NCBI GenBank assembly: GCA_029204225.1
Contig: CM055112.1
Span: 46,329,063-46,393,062, forward strand
Direction of reading: 5' to 3'
Source: Diphasiastrum complanatum
Taxonomy: Eukaryota > Streptophyta > Lycopodiopsida > Lycopodiales > Lycopodiaceae
DNA length: 64,000 bases
Shown: positions 10,780 through 23,600 of the stretch, piece by piece
Numbering within the stretch: the stretch's first letter is position 1
Layout: every line of letters begins with the position of its first letter
The notes under the pieces: model-generated
What the model was told of the DNA's origin: nothing
Database searches by the model: none
What the model saw: only the letters and a program-made list of their open reading frames with translations
Made by a program: the position numbers and the translations under genes

Positions 10780-13700
10780 ATCTTGCACAGAGCAAACCAT
10801 TTCTAACTAACCATTCAAATTTCACAGAGCTAACCATTTGTAAGCAATCATGATAAACTAGCCATGACACGAATAAACTGTAAAAAAATATATACATCTC
10901 ATTTGATGCCAATAGACATGATAGTCTGTGTGTATCAATATCTACAAGTCTGTGCTAAAAAAATCATCCCTCTGCGTGCCAGATGCATCCTCAGGTGTGT
11001 CAAATACAAAGTCTGGCTGGGAGTCTGGAGGCATCTGGGACTCCTCCAAGTCTGGGCCAACACCTGCCAAGAGACGACTAGAAAAATCATCAGTGCGTCC
11101 CCTCTTGGTTGGCCTGCCTCTGGGTCTGCCGGAAGGAACCCTATGTGGTACACTCCTATCTGGGGGTCTCCCTCTGCCACGAGGGGGTCTTTGAGAAGAT
11201 TCGACTGCCTGTGATGCTCTGAATCGTCTCTGCGCAATCTGTGTCTGGGCGGCAGCCTCTGTCTCCCTCTCAAACTCTGACCAGCCATCATCTGAAAGGG
11301 GGCATGATGCGGGAGTACTGGGTGGGGCACGTGGACCATCCCTTGCAAGGTCGACCGTCTCGTCTGAATCATATGTGGGCTCATCATTAGAGGAGGGCAA
11401 TGGAACGTCAACATGAAGGGGTGGTGGTCTCATCGGTATCAGCATCATCCTTGGGATCACCCCGCAGAGCACGCCGAACGACATCGTCTGGATCAACAGA
11501 GGAGGGCAATAGAACGTCAACAGGAAGGGGTGGTGGTCTCATCGGTATCAGCATCATCCTCGGGATCACTCCGCAGAGCACGCCGAACGGCATCTTCTGG
11601 ATCAACCTCTGGCTCTGCCTCATGATCGGCCGCTGCAACCAGGCACTCATCGGGATTGACCTGCAGAAGTCAATCATTCGTGAGAATAGCCGAAGCAACC
11701 GTGAGGGCATTAAACTGAATGTCTTAAACTAATACGAAAGCAAACGATAGAGCATAGACATATACCTGCAACAGTAGGGAGCCTACGCCTCCTGTCCTCA
11801 TCCTGTCCTCATCTGAAAGGGGGCATGATGCGGGAGTACTGGGTGGGCACGTGGACCATCCCTTGCAAGGTCGACCGTCTCGTCTGAATCATATGTGGGC
11901 TCATCATTAGAGGAGGGCAATGGAACGTCAACATGAAGGGGTGGTGGTCTCATCGGTAACAGAGGAGGGCAATGGAACGTCAACAGGAAGGGGTGGTGGT
12001 CTCATCGGTATCAGCATCATCCTCGGGATCACTCCGCAGAGCACGCCGAACGGCATCGTCTGGATCAACCTCTGGCTCTGCCTCATGATCGGCCGCTGCA
12101 ACCAGGCACTCATCGGGATTGACCTGCAGAAGTCAATCATTCGTGAGAATAGCCGAAGCAACCGTGAGGGCATTAAACTGAATGTCTTAAACTAATACGA
12201 AAGCAAACGATAGAGCATAGACATGTACCTGCAACAGTAGGGAGCCTACGCCTCCTGTCCTCATCCTGTCCTCATTTGAAAGGGGGCATGATGCGGGAGT
12301 ACTGGGTGGGGCACGTGGACCATCCCTTGCAAGGTCGACCGTCTCGTCTGAATCATATGTGGGCTCATCATTAGAGGAGGGCAATGGAACGTCAACATGA
12401 AGGGGTGGTGGTCTCATCGGTATCAGCATCATCCTTGGGATCACCCCGCAGAGCACGCCGAACGGCATCGTCTGGATCAACAGAGGAGGGCAATGGAACG
12501 TCAACAGGAAGGGGTGGTGGTCTCATCGGTATCAGCATCATCCTCGGGATCACTCCGCAGAGCACGCCGAACGACATCGTCTAGATCAACTCTGGCTCTG
12601 CCTCATGATCGGCCGCTGCAACCAGGCACTCATCGAGATTGACCTGCAGAAGTCAATCATTCGTGAGAATAGCCGAAGCAACCGTGAGGGCATTAAACTG
12701 AATGTCTTAAACTAATACGAAAGCAAACGATAGAGCATAGACATATACCTGCAACAGTAGGGAGCCTACGCCTCCTGTCCTCATCCTGTCCATGATGCGT
12801 CGAACCACCCTGGTATTGGTGTTGCAGTACACCAAGTCATTGCATCGCTCAGTCGTCAGACGGTTCCGCCTGTTCGTGTGAACAAGGCTGAACGGTGACC
12901 AGTTTCGCTCGCACATGCAAGCAGAACAATCCTGCATTAATTGGCAACCACTCGAGTGAGTACCGACCTTGTAGAGAAAATGCGAAAACTAGTTGGACAA
13001 ATGAGATTAGACAACATACCTGTGAAAGGACTCGGAATGCGAGCGTCCTCAGGTCTAGCTGTCCAGCGCCGTAGCTCTCCCACCATGATACAAGCAAGAG
13101 CCTGTTCTCTCGGACACGTGCAAGGTCCTCGCCGAACAGCCCCAGACAGTGCTTGCAGTTGAGCAGCGATGTGCGTGAGTACACTTGAGCCCACAGAGGG
13201 AAATTGAACGAATGATAACGTACGACGGAGCAAGAGTTTACCTGTAACTGAGCCTCTGCTCCTCGAGCCTGCTGCGGATATTAGTGTCCCTGATGAGGAG
13301 GCAGATGTATGAGAACCAGTCCGCACGCAGCTCTGCATCGTCATAAGCCTCTCGCTCTGAAACAACGGATGCAGTATGTGGGCCCCACTGTGAATGGGCC
13401 AGTGAAACTTATCCCATCGTCGCCGCCACAACCGCCTGATAGGCTCCAACCTGTGGACCATACCATGTGGAGGCAACAAATACATACCATGGTTTGCGGC
13501 AGCAAGATGAAACAGAGTGCGAAATGGAAGAAAGGATGGTAAGACGGGAAAAAATTATACCTGGCAGGGTCCAGCTCAGAATGCTGGAGAGACTCGCCTA
13601 TGCGGTCCATGAACTCGTAAATGAGGCCCATAGTGCACCCCTCGCGATCAACGAGCCTCAGAACAGAGTAGATGGGGCGCATGACGTCCATCAGCTGCTG

Positions 13701-14219
13701 CATATCCACCCAGAAAGGCTCCATGAAGAGGATGTCGTGGAAGGCCAAGCCCTCTGGGGTCGTGGACAGGTCCATGGCGGTGAACTCTGCAGAAGTAGCC
13801 ATGCGCCGCAAATCACCCTTGGGCTTGTGTAGCCGCTCAAGCATGATGAACCGGTAGGCGAAGCGGGTGCGAGCGGGCTTCTTCAAGTCGAGCCTGCATT
13901 GACAAACGGAATGAGAGGCAGACATGAAACGAGCCAAAAGGACCGTGTAGATCTGACGGTAATGGCACAGGCGTAGGTGCAACAGTGGAGGCTGTGGATC
14001 CATGGGGAGTATTGGCGGAGGGGGTGGGGGTGGTTGTGGCAGATGCGGATGCGGCGGCGGGGGTGGGGGCGGTGGCGGTGAGTGTACCAGTGGCAAGGGC
14101 GGAATGCCCCCAAATGTGCTCGAACTTGAGAGGCGTTCCCTGTGAACTGCTTTCGACAAAAAGGGCAACGCCACTTTTTGTCGGGCATCAACTCCACCTC
14201 ATCCCAAATGGGACGAGCG

Positions 14220-14295
<76 letters not shown>

Positions 14296-14513
14296 GCACG
14301 CAAATCTAATATCTCTCTCTTTCTCTTCTCCTAAACCCCAAACCCTAGCACACAGACCCTAAACCTTAAACTCACACACACACACCATGTCTCGTACACG
14401 CGGGCGCACACACAAATCCTCTCTCTCTCTGTCTCTCACACTCATTGTCTCTTCCTCTCTCTCTCTCACACACAAATCACTACACACACACCTGTGCATA
14501 CACAAATCAACTA

Positions 14514-14556
<43 letters not shown>

Positions 14557-14620
14557 TCATATCACACACAATCATCACACGCACACACACACAGAACTCA
14601 TCACACACACACACACCGTA

Positions 14621-14658
<38 letters not shown>

Positions 14659-17600
14659 GCCCTCTCTCTCTCCTCTCTCTCACCTTCTCGAGCTTCTTGG
14701 GCTTCTGCGGACTGTTCCGCTGCCCGCACGCCTTTTTTTTTTTTTTTTTAAATTTAAAAAACGCGTCTGGGGCCCGGACGCGTCTGCGTTCAGAAAAAAA
14801 TTTTAATTTTTTTTTGGTACGCATCCGACCCCACGTCCGGGGGTTGGACGCGTCCGGGTCTAGGCGTCGGACACGGACGCGAAAAGCCCGCGTCCGGCCC
14901 GGACCTTCATGTCTGCTATAGATACATATTACATACTATGTTTGTAAGTTAGTATATATAAAATATACAAAATGTTTATGCATCTAGAGAGTTTATATAA
15001 AGTATGCATCTAAGTTGCAAAGTATTTTAAAACTTGTACAAAACAAGCATATCAGGATGCTCTTGAATATTGGACTTCAATTTGATGAGAATGTTGTCCA
15101 AACTCGAATTTTTTTTGAAATTTGTTTTGAATTTTAGATACACAACATTATCTAACGCTAATGGCAATAGAGATCTAATGTCTAAAATCTATGAGGTGTA
15201 GAATGTGTTTATTCAACTAACAACGAATTACAATTTATGCAGATGCTAGGGCTTGCAAATCCCAAAGTATGAACAACATATTATAACCTTGCACAATTAA
15301 ACAAACAGAGGTGCGATATTGCATCAATGTTTCACTGAAACACGTTTCATTGAATGAAGCTCCGTTTCGAAAAGTCCGTTTCAAATGGACCGTTCAAAAC
15401 GGATTTTAAAAGACGAGGGGAGAAAAACCACCCCTCCTCTGTGTGTGTGAAAGTTTGGCATATAAAAGGAATAGTAGAATTTTGAATACCTTCTGCATGT
15501 GCAGTACCAATTGTCATCTCAATGTCTCATTGTTAGTCATCTAAGTGTGATTACCAATTGTTTGTATTGTCATTGTATAGAGCTATATTCCTTTTCTAGA
15601 CACTTAAACAACACTTGGTTTTCCTTCAGCAAAAGCCTAGGAATAAAACCAAGCAAAAAAAAAATAAACCCTAAAAATGTTTCGCTATTTTTTTCTCTAC
15701 AAAGTCGATGCTTTGCATTCCAAATGCGTTGCGAAAAGGCTTTTTGAAAAGGTCCCACAAAACATTGTTTCGCATCAAACGATAATCCAAATCCTATAAT
15801 ATTAGCACCCATGTACAAGTGATTATTAACAAGAAGCAAGTACATTATTATACAAGTACTCTTTATAGTTGGTGCTTGGATAGACAAGAGAAAAAGATGC
15901 AAAAATAAGTATGAAACTTAGCATCATAAATCATGTGGTTGGTGTGCATGTGGGCATTTTGCAGTGCCTTTCTTCCTAGGTTTTGGGATTAGGGCTTAGG
16001 GATTTAGGGTAAGTCTTAGGCGTCCATTGCATAGGTACCAGGGGCCAGTTTTTTTATAGTGGCTACCTTGCATTTTCCTTAGCTGACACCACCATCTTCC
16101 ATGACATGATGAGGGAGATTGCAATTTGTGATGCCACTTGGAGACCCCCCACACGTGGGCGCCATTTGAGAGAGGAGCATGTATGCATCACAAGAGAGCT
16201 CAACCCTACACGACATGCCTGGGCCACATATGGTTGCTCTATTCTATCAGATGGGTGGATTGATATTAGGCACATGCCTATTATCAACATACATTCGTAA
16301 AACCAAAAGGTAAGACTTTTAGATACATCATCCGGATGTATCTTGATCTGATGATATCCCGTTCGCAAGTATTTCTGGTGAGTTTATTTAGACACTTGTA
16401 ATCCACGCATAGTCGGAAACCCCCATCCTTCTTATGCTTAAGAAGAATGGGTGCTCTCCATGGTCTAGTAGAGCGTCTAGTGTCTTGATCTCCACCCCAA
16501 TCCGAGTCACAAAAACCAGCCAAACGTGCATCATCACTAGAAGGATAAAACAGATCAAGTGTTTTACTTCCTTGAAGATATCAAAGGATCCTCTTCAATG
16601 CTTTCCAATGTGATGTCAACGGAGCATGCATGAATTGACTCATGAGGGAAACACTATAAGATATGTCTGGTCTTGAGTTGCATAAGTAAATGAGACTTCC
16701 AACCGCTTGACAATATAGTGTAGTATCAAATGGTTCACCACCACTTTGATTACTTAACTTCAGGCCCGTCTCAATTGGTGTAGCAACCGGCTTGCAATCT
16801 TCCATTTTGAAACGCTTCAAAATCTGCTTAATGTACCGCTGTTGGGTAATGAAGATTCCAACCTTTCCTTGCAAAAACTCAAGACCAAGGTAGAAATGCA
16901 ATTGGCCTAAATATGATGTATCATAAATTGAAGCAAGATCAGATTTTAAGGCTACAATATATTGTTCATTACTACCCGTAATGATAATATCATCAACATA
17001 TAGCAAAATGATGATGATAAACTCAGATGTATGCATGAAATAAAGCGTAGATTCACTAGGACTGTTAGAAAACCCATGATCACAAAAGTATGTGTGTATC
17101 TTTTGATACCACATCCTTGGGGCTTGTTTTAGTCCATAGAGAGCCTTCTTGAGAAAACACACTTTGTCTTCTTGACCTGTAACCAAAAAACCAGCAGGTT
17201 GCTGAAGGTAAACTTCCTCATTAAGATCACCATTGAGGAAGGCTGTCTTTATGTCAAGTTGGTGCATACGCCAACCATGATGGGCAACCAAAGCAGTGAC
17301 TATCCTTACGATAGTTATTCGTGCGGTAGTGTGTTGAGAGTTGATTACGTAGAAAAAGCACTTTCACCGTATTCTTCACTTGGAACATCTTGGCAAGTAC
17401 TTCCCAAGCACTCTTGGAAGTCTTGCATGATCGAATGTGAGGTAGGATTGATCTCTTCACGGATAGCGCTATGACTGAATGTGCTTGTGCGTCACGTCGA
17501 TCCCACTTCTTTTGTTCTTCGGAAGACACCTCCACATATGTTGAAGAAGTAGCTCTTGACGGTGTAGTAAGTGCCAAACTAGGTGGCCTCTCTTCATCAC

Positions 17601-20600
17601 CACTTACAACTTCAAACAAATGTTTAGCAATAAGGAGGTTTTTGATCATTTAGCACCACAAGGATAAATTAGTTCCATCCAACCTATCTTCATTGAACAA
17701 AGAACCTATAGATTCAGATTCTTTAGCCATTTCTGAAAATTCAGCTAATAGTAGATGGGAAAAACAGTTTCCAAGCCAAAGTCTACTAAAAAATCAGCAA
17801 GATCAAAGCTGAATTAATGAGCGCTATAGATTGCAATACACCACATGCAATAGCTCATTCACACTGCGAATCGCTATTCTGAACCCAGAATCGCAAATTT
17901 TTTTTTTTTTTTTTTTTGGAAAAATAGCTTATGGCTGAAATTTTTTTAGGGGATCAATGGTCAAAGCAGCGTTTTGCCTCTCAGAAGTGCAGTAGATGAG
18001 GCACAAACAGATCTTATTTTTAGTAGCTATCCGGTTGTCATTTGCTCTGGTTTTCAGTAGATGTTAATCCTACAGTTTGGGCTATCAGCTGAATGGATGA
18101 TGATCAATCGTTTCACTGGAGATGTGAGTGCAATGTGCATACAGTTGGGGGCATAAATATTGGGCCCTTTTCGGCGTGCATTTGGACCCCATTTTTATCT
18201 ACGGGGGGGCGGTAGCATTTTTATCTACAGTGTCTATATAGTAGGAAGCTCTAGGGGGTTCGGGGGGCGGTAGTCCCCCGGGAAACAGGGGGTTTGGAGG
18301 CCGGTAGCCCCCCGAGAAACAGGGGGTCCGGGGGGCGGTAGCCCCCGGTGGCAGGTTTGGGGGCCTTCCAACTCCCTGAGTGAAAACACACTTTTTGGTG
18401 TTTCGCACCCGAAACAGTCGGCAAACTATAGCTAAAATGAAGAAGTGTGCACCAGCATGGTCAAAAGCCCAAGGTATCCATAAGGCCCATGAATGAGAAG
18501 TAGCAATGGCACACGGTACCTTCAAGGCCCCTATCACGAGAAGAGCAGCATGCCAAAAGCTCTAGAAGGTCCAAGAAATCAATGCATCATCTAAAAAGAC
18601 ATGATGCATAAAAACAATAGCAACAAATCTAGAAATAGTAGAGGCCTCAACTGAAAAACTGTAGCCGAAAAACTCATCCAGAAAGACTGAGTCATATGGA
18701 CATACCAATCCATCACAGGATATACCAAAAACGGATGGAGAATCGGATGACCCATCGGAACTGGCCGCAAGTGTAATCCCAAAGTACACACCAGGTGCAG
18801 AAGTGAGGAATAAAACAAATGCATTGGAACAAGGAACAGGATCCCCAACATCAGTCGCAAGCATCGGATCAATATCCACGTGTAGCTGGGAATGAGTATC
18901 AAAGCACATATGAGCACTACTGAAGTATATGGCGACAACATTCCCAAAAACTATCCAAGAGAGGAGAAGGAACTCTCTCAAGGTACTCTGATGGTCTCGG
19001 AAAACCAGAACAAAGTGGCAACTCAGCATTGGAGACCAAGCGATATGGAGCAACCTAAAATGACGGGGAATTTGAAGATCACCTGGACAAACAGTAGCTG
19101 GAACGGAGGCAATAACCCAAGCCATCAGGATATGCCAAGCCTGACAATGAGCAACAATCCAAGGAACAGATAGAGAGCCACATGCATAATCATAGAGATA
19201 TCTGCACCATAGGCGATTAGTAATATGGAAAAACCAGCACCAATCAACATGTCCAAATGGAAACCAAGCTATACGTAATATCCAAGAATGCCATATATCC
19301 ATAGCATCGGCATGGACTGCAGCAAACCTATATGTAGAAACACAAGGAGACTGAAGGATGCTCGTATACTCATCTAGAAAGATCCCAGCATATAAATACC
19401 CTAGATAAGTAATAGTGACCATCTCGCAACTATCCTCGGATGGAAAATGTGTAACGGTAAGGGCCAAAGGCGCATGAATCATGTAAGGAACCGTAGAAAT
19501 ATCATGAGGTGGTTCACAAACCTCAAGCAAAGATCCATGGAGTAAAGCGAAAGAAGATACAACCTGATCACCAATAGCGAGGGAACCATCAAACGTGGAC
19601 CCATGAAGAACCCCATAGAAATCAGCAGGAACATCAGCCATAACGGACTCAAGAGATGGAGATATAGAGACCAATGGAGAAGATACTGCACCAACCACCG
19701 AACCAAGAGGGCTATCTGAGGTATGCGTAAAAGCAATAGTAGAAATACCACCAAGGTATACGGCCCGAATATCAATGAAACCAGGAATGACCACTGAATA
19801 CATTATCTGTGAATCAAGGCATATAGGCGCAAGGCACACAACAACCTGTAAATCCGAAGGAGCATCAACCTGAGGAAGAGGACCCATGAATGGTGAAAGT
19901 GAAGCAGCAACTGATGTACTATGAATGGAAAGAAGAGCTGCATCCTGAGCCTTTGGCAGGCTACGCATAAGTGTAAAGCAGCCAACTGGATCTTCTGAGG
20001 ATCAGTCTTAGGGTAGATCTGAAAATATGTGTCAAGCTTAGCAAACCAATTATCTAATAAGTTCCCGTCAGAGGAACCGGAATAGGTAGCAAGCTGTACC
20101 CTATCACGAAAGTCTCGAGCAAAGTGTGGCTCAGGAACTGGGGGACATGGAAAGAAACCAGGAGGTGGGTTAGGTGGAATGAACGGTCCATCACCAGGCT
20201 GACTAGCAGAAGAAGTTGGAAATCCAAATGGAGGGGGAGTCCCAAATGAAGGAAAGACATGAGTTTTTCCAGAACCATGAGGTTGTAAAGAATCAATATG
20301 TGACTGCATAGTAGGAAAGCCGGTCATAACTGTATCGAAGCGAAGAACGAGGCCAAAAAGGGTTTCATCCATGCGTCGAAACTGATCGGATAAGTTTTCC
20401 TGAACAGTTTCACTCGGGGTAGGTGAATGTGCCATAATGATAGTGGAAGGAATAGACGAAAACTTGAGGGAGCGGACTCTTGTCGTCACCCCAAATTAGT
20501 CTATTAAAACCAATATTATCACAACTAAGAAAGGGCAGCAATCAGCAAATGGAAAAAGTTAAAATGAAGGCTGTAAAAATGTGCTGGACAGCCAGGAGGG

Positions 20601-23600
20601 AAATGTCAAATTGGAATATCAAACGGAGTCGGAATTTCATGAAATGTGGTTGAGGATGGGCGCTGGAGAGCCTTTTGATAAACTGTGAAAGATGGCTGGA
20701 AACGGATAAAATAATAGGCGAAAGTGACAAGTCGGAAGGGCTGGGGCAGCGATGAACAAGCTGCAGGATTTTGGCAATTTGGAATAGCAAACGATTACGG
20801 AATTGGGTGATTTTTGGATAGGAGGCTAAAGAGAGAGAGAGAGAGGTGAAGATCTAAGCTGAAAATGGGTGCTGGGCAGCAGCTAGTAAGATCCACAAAT
20901 GTCCTGCAACATGATGGAAAAACCACTGAAAATGGTGATGAAGTAGGGCGCTGAACAACCTCCAAACAATCAGCAAAATGGACAGCAAATCGGTGGAGAA
21001 ATCCGTCGAAGATGGCAAGGTAGTAGGGCGTTGGGCAGTAGCTACCAATACCCGCACATAACCTGAAAAAAAAAGATGGAGAAAACAGCTGAAAATGGTG
21101 ATGAAGTAGGGCGCTGGACAGCCTCCAATCAAGCCATTCAATGGGCAGCAAATCGGTGGAGAAAATCGACAAAAGTGACAAGGTAGTAGGGCGCTGGCCA
21201 GCCTCTACCAAATTTGGAAAAACGATGGAAATCTGATGAAAAAATCGACGAAAGTGATGGGTTGGTAGGGCACTGGACAGCTTCTACTAAATCTGAAAAA
21301 ACGATGGAAATCTAATGAAAAAATCGACAAAAGTGATGGGTTAGTAGGGCGCTGGACAGCCTCTACTAAATCTGAAAAAGTAGTGCACATGAAAGTGCTC
21401 TGATACCAAGTTACGAATAGAGCCACAACTGATCTAGAGCTAAGCTATGAAAGCATCACATAAGCAAGACTTGAGCTATGGAAGCAACACATAAGCAAGA
21501 CTTAACCTTCTAGCAAGAAAGAGAGAGATTAAGGAGACTAAAGAGAGAGATCAATATCATCAGCTGAATAACAAATGACACAGTTTCCCTACTTATAGCC
21601 AATAGGAAGCCCTAAATGGAAGCTTCCGGTGGCTAGGGCCCAACTGGGAGGGAAAATAGCGCGCCCTCCAAGAAGGCCCCCACTCTCCAGTAATATGTCC
21701 AAATGGCCTAATAATGAATAAGAAGGCCAAAGGCCAACCATATAGTCTAAGTGTCACTAATGAATAAAAAAGGGCCCAAGGCCTGCTTATGCATAAAGTA
21801 AAGTAAATGTAAATGGACGCGGCGAATGTAATGAGCCGAGTCCACTTGCATAAATTGACTTACCACACCAACAACATAAGCAATATCAGGACGTGTGTGT
21901 GTCTCAAATAGATTAAACTGCCCACTAACTGCCTATATAAATATGCATCAACTTTCTCGGCTTCATCAAATGCAGAAAGTTTGGTATTGGCCTCCATTGG
22001 AGTACTTAGTGACTTGCAATCCTGCATAGTGAACTTATACAATAGATCCCGTGCATACTTGCTTTGCGTAAGAATAACACTGTCTACCTTTTGCCAAACT
22101 TCAATACCAAGGCAATAATGCATCAACCCTAAATCGCTCATGTCAAAGGTATGATTTGATTTCATCAATTAAGCCCATATTACTTTTTGTAATAATCAAA
22201 TCATCGACATAGAGGACAACGAACACTATCTCTGAGTTTTGCCTAAGAATGTAAAGATTAGGATCAACATCACTCTTTACCATTTCCCTTCGCTTGAAGT
22301 GTTCATCAATGTAAAGAGTACCACGCTCGTGCCGCTTGCTTCAATCCATATATGGCTTTGTTGAGTTTACAAACCAAATGATCTCTCCCTGGCTCAACAA
22401 ACCCTTGAGGTTGCTCATATACCTCTTCATCCAACACTCCAGTAAGAAAAGCAGATTTGACGTCCATTTGTTGGATTTTCCAATCATAGAAAGCAGAAAT
22501 TGCAATGATAGAACGAATAGTTACCATTTTGGCTACGGGTGCGAAGGTCTCCTCAAAGTCTATACCTTCCTGTTGCTCAAAACTTCTTCCACTAGTACCT
22601 TGTACTTGTTGAGTTGCCCATCCGCTTCATACTTCGTCTTGTAGATCCACTTACATGTGATAGGCATCTTACCGTTAGGTAGCTCAACCAAGTCCCACGT
22701 TTTGTTCTTCGATATAGCCTCCATTTTTGTTTCCGTAGCTGCACGCCACTCCTTGTGTTCTTTTGCTCTAAGGAGTCTTGGCTAAGAGGGTGTTGAGAGA
22801 ATTTTGAGGCCATAGTTCCCAAGAATGGTATGGAACACATCCAATCAGCCACCGCTCATGTCCCTTGGCAATGTGCTCACACGTAGGCATGCCAAGCAAA
22901 GGTTACACCATATCCTGGCGGGCCTTTCCTCCTCATTTTCCTCTTTATACCTCAAAATAGGATGACACAGCCAATTTACCAATGAATGCTATTTTCAGGA
23001 GGTTTGTCCATCTGACTTTTTTTTCAGAACAAGTGCTCGCACGACAAGCTTGTCACTACAAGCCAGTGACTTAGGGGCTCTTTCCATGCTTCCCCCCTCA
23101 CCCGCGCTACATCAACTTGCATCATCTTTCCACCTCACCCGTTCTCTCATGGTTCGGAAAAAATTGCAAACCCTCTCACCCGTTGAGCAACCCGTGCTGT
23201 TGCCTTTACGTCACTCTGCCTGGGTGAGAGGGTGAGCATGGAAAGGCGCTCTTAGCCATTTACATCAGGTCTTTGTCTATGAATGTACTTTTACAATGTT
23301 TATCTCAACAACTAATAAAAACTGAAAAGATATAACATTTTAGAAGATAGAAGTACATGCTAAAAATTTTCAACACATCCTCAGTAATAAGTATTTTGAT
23401 TCTATCTGACTTCACAATATTGCTATGGCTTGCAATGATCACGTGGATTGCTAGAATATGTTGCATGGACTTCTTTCTGGAGGTTAAGGTTGCTACACAT
23501 CTTTGGGTTTCAGAGGTGTGACTGGCTATTCATATTCTTGAGCACTTTATTGGAGAAACAAACACTATGCTTATTCACACTTTTCTTTTTTCAGAGGAAG

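Larger units (their letters stand above)
18562..21844 (-). mobile_element. Non-autonomous-looking LTR element with gag and an unknown ORF
   Basis: On the minus strand, an LTR of about 435 bp (21844-21410, starting TGGACTCGGCTC) is followed by a perfect initiator-tRNA PBS (TGGTATCAGAGC, 21408-21397), a leader with tandem repeats (21390-20820), a short gag-like ORF (20489-19985) and a long unidentified ORF (19968-18562). No protease, RT or integrase is visible and no second LTR was identified. The element interrupts the copia RT relic that continues at 21845, exactly after SQFM in its RNase-proximal part. It could be a Tat-like or LARD-type element that depends on others for movement. Confidence 0.65.

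Noticed and set aside
11400-12642. + strand ORFs rich in Ser/Arg/Gly ([12 protein letters not shown]...)
   Set aside because: They are antisense shadows of the tandemly repeated hAT terminal exon; the minus-strand frame has the coherent domain order and splice borders.
14507-14824. Arg/Glu and Thr/His repeat ORFs
   Set aside because: Translations of (CT)n and (CA)n microsatellites.
15988-16018. Interstitial telomere tract
   Set aside because: Only three or four irregular TTAGGG-like words, without a regular 7-bp phase.
21228-21260. CTGATGA...GAAA hammerhead look-alike on the + strand
   Set aside because: The bases between the two core motifs cannot form stem II and no stem I partner was found; it is part of the tandem leader repeat.
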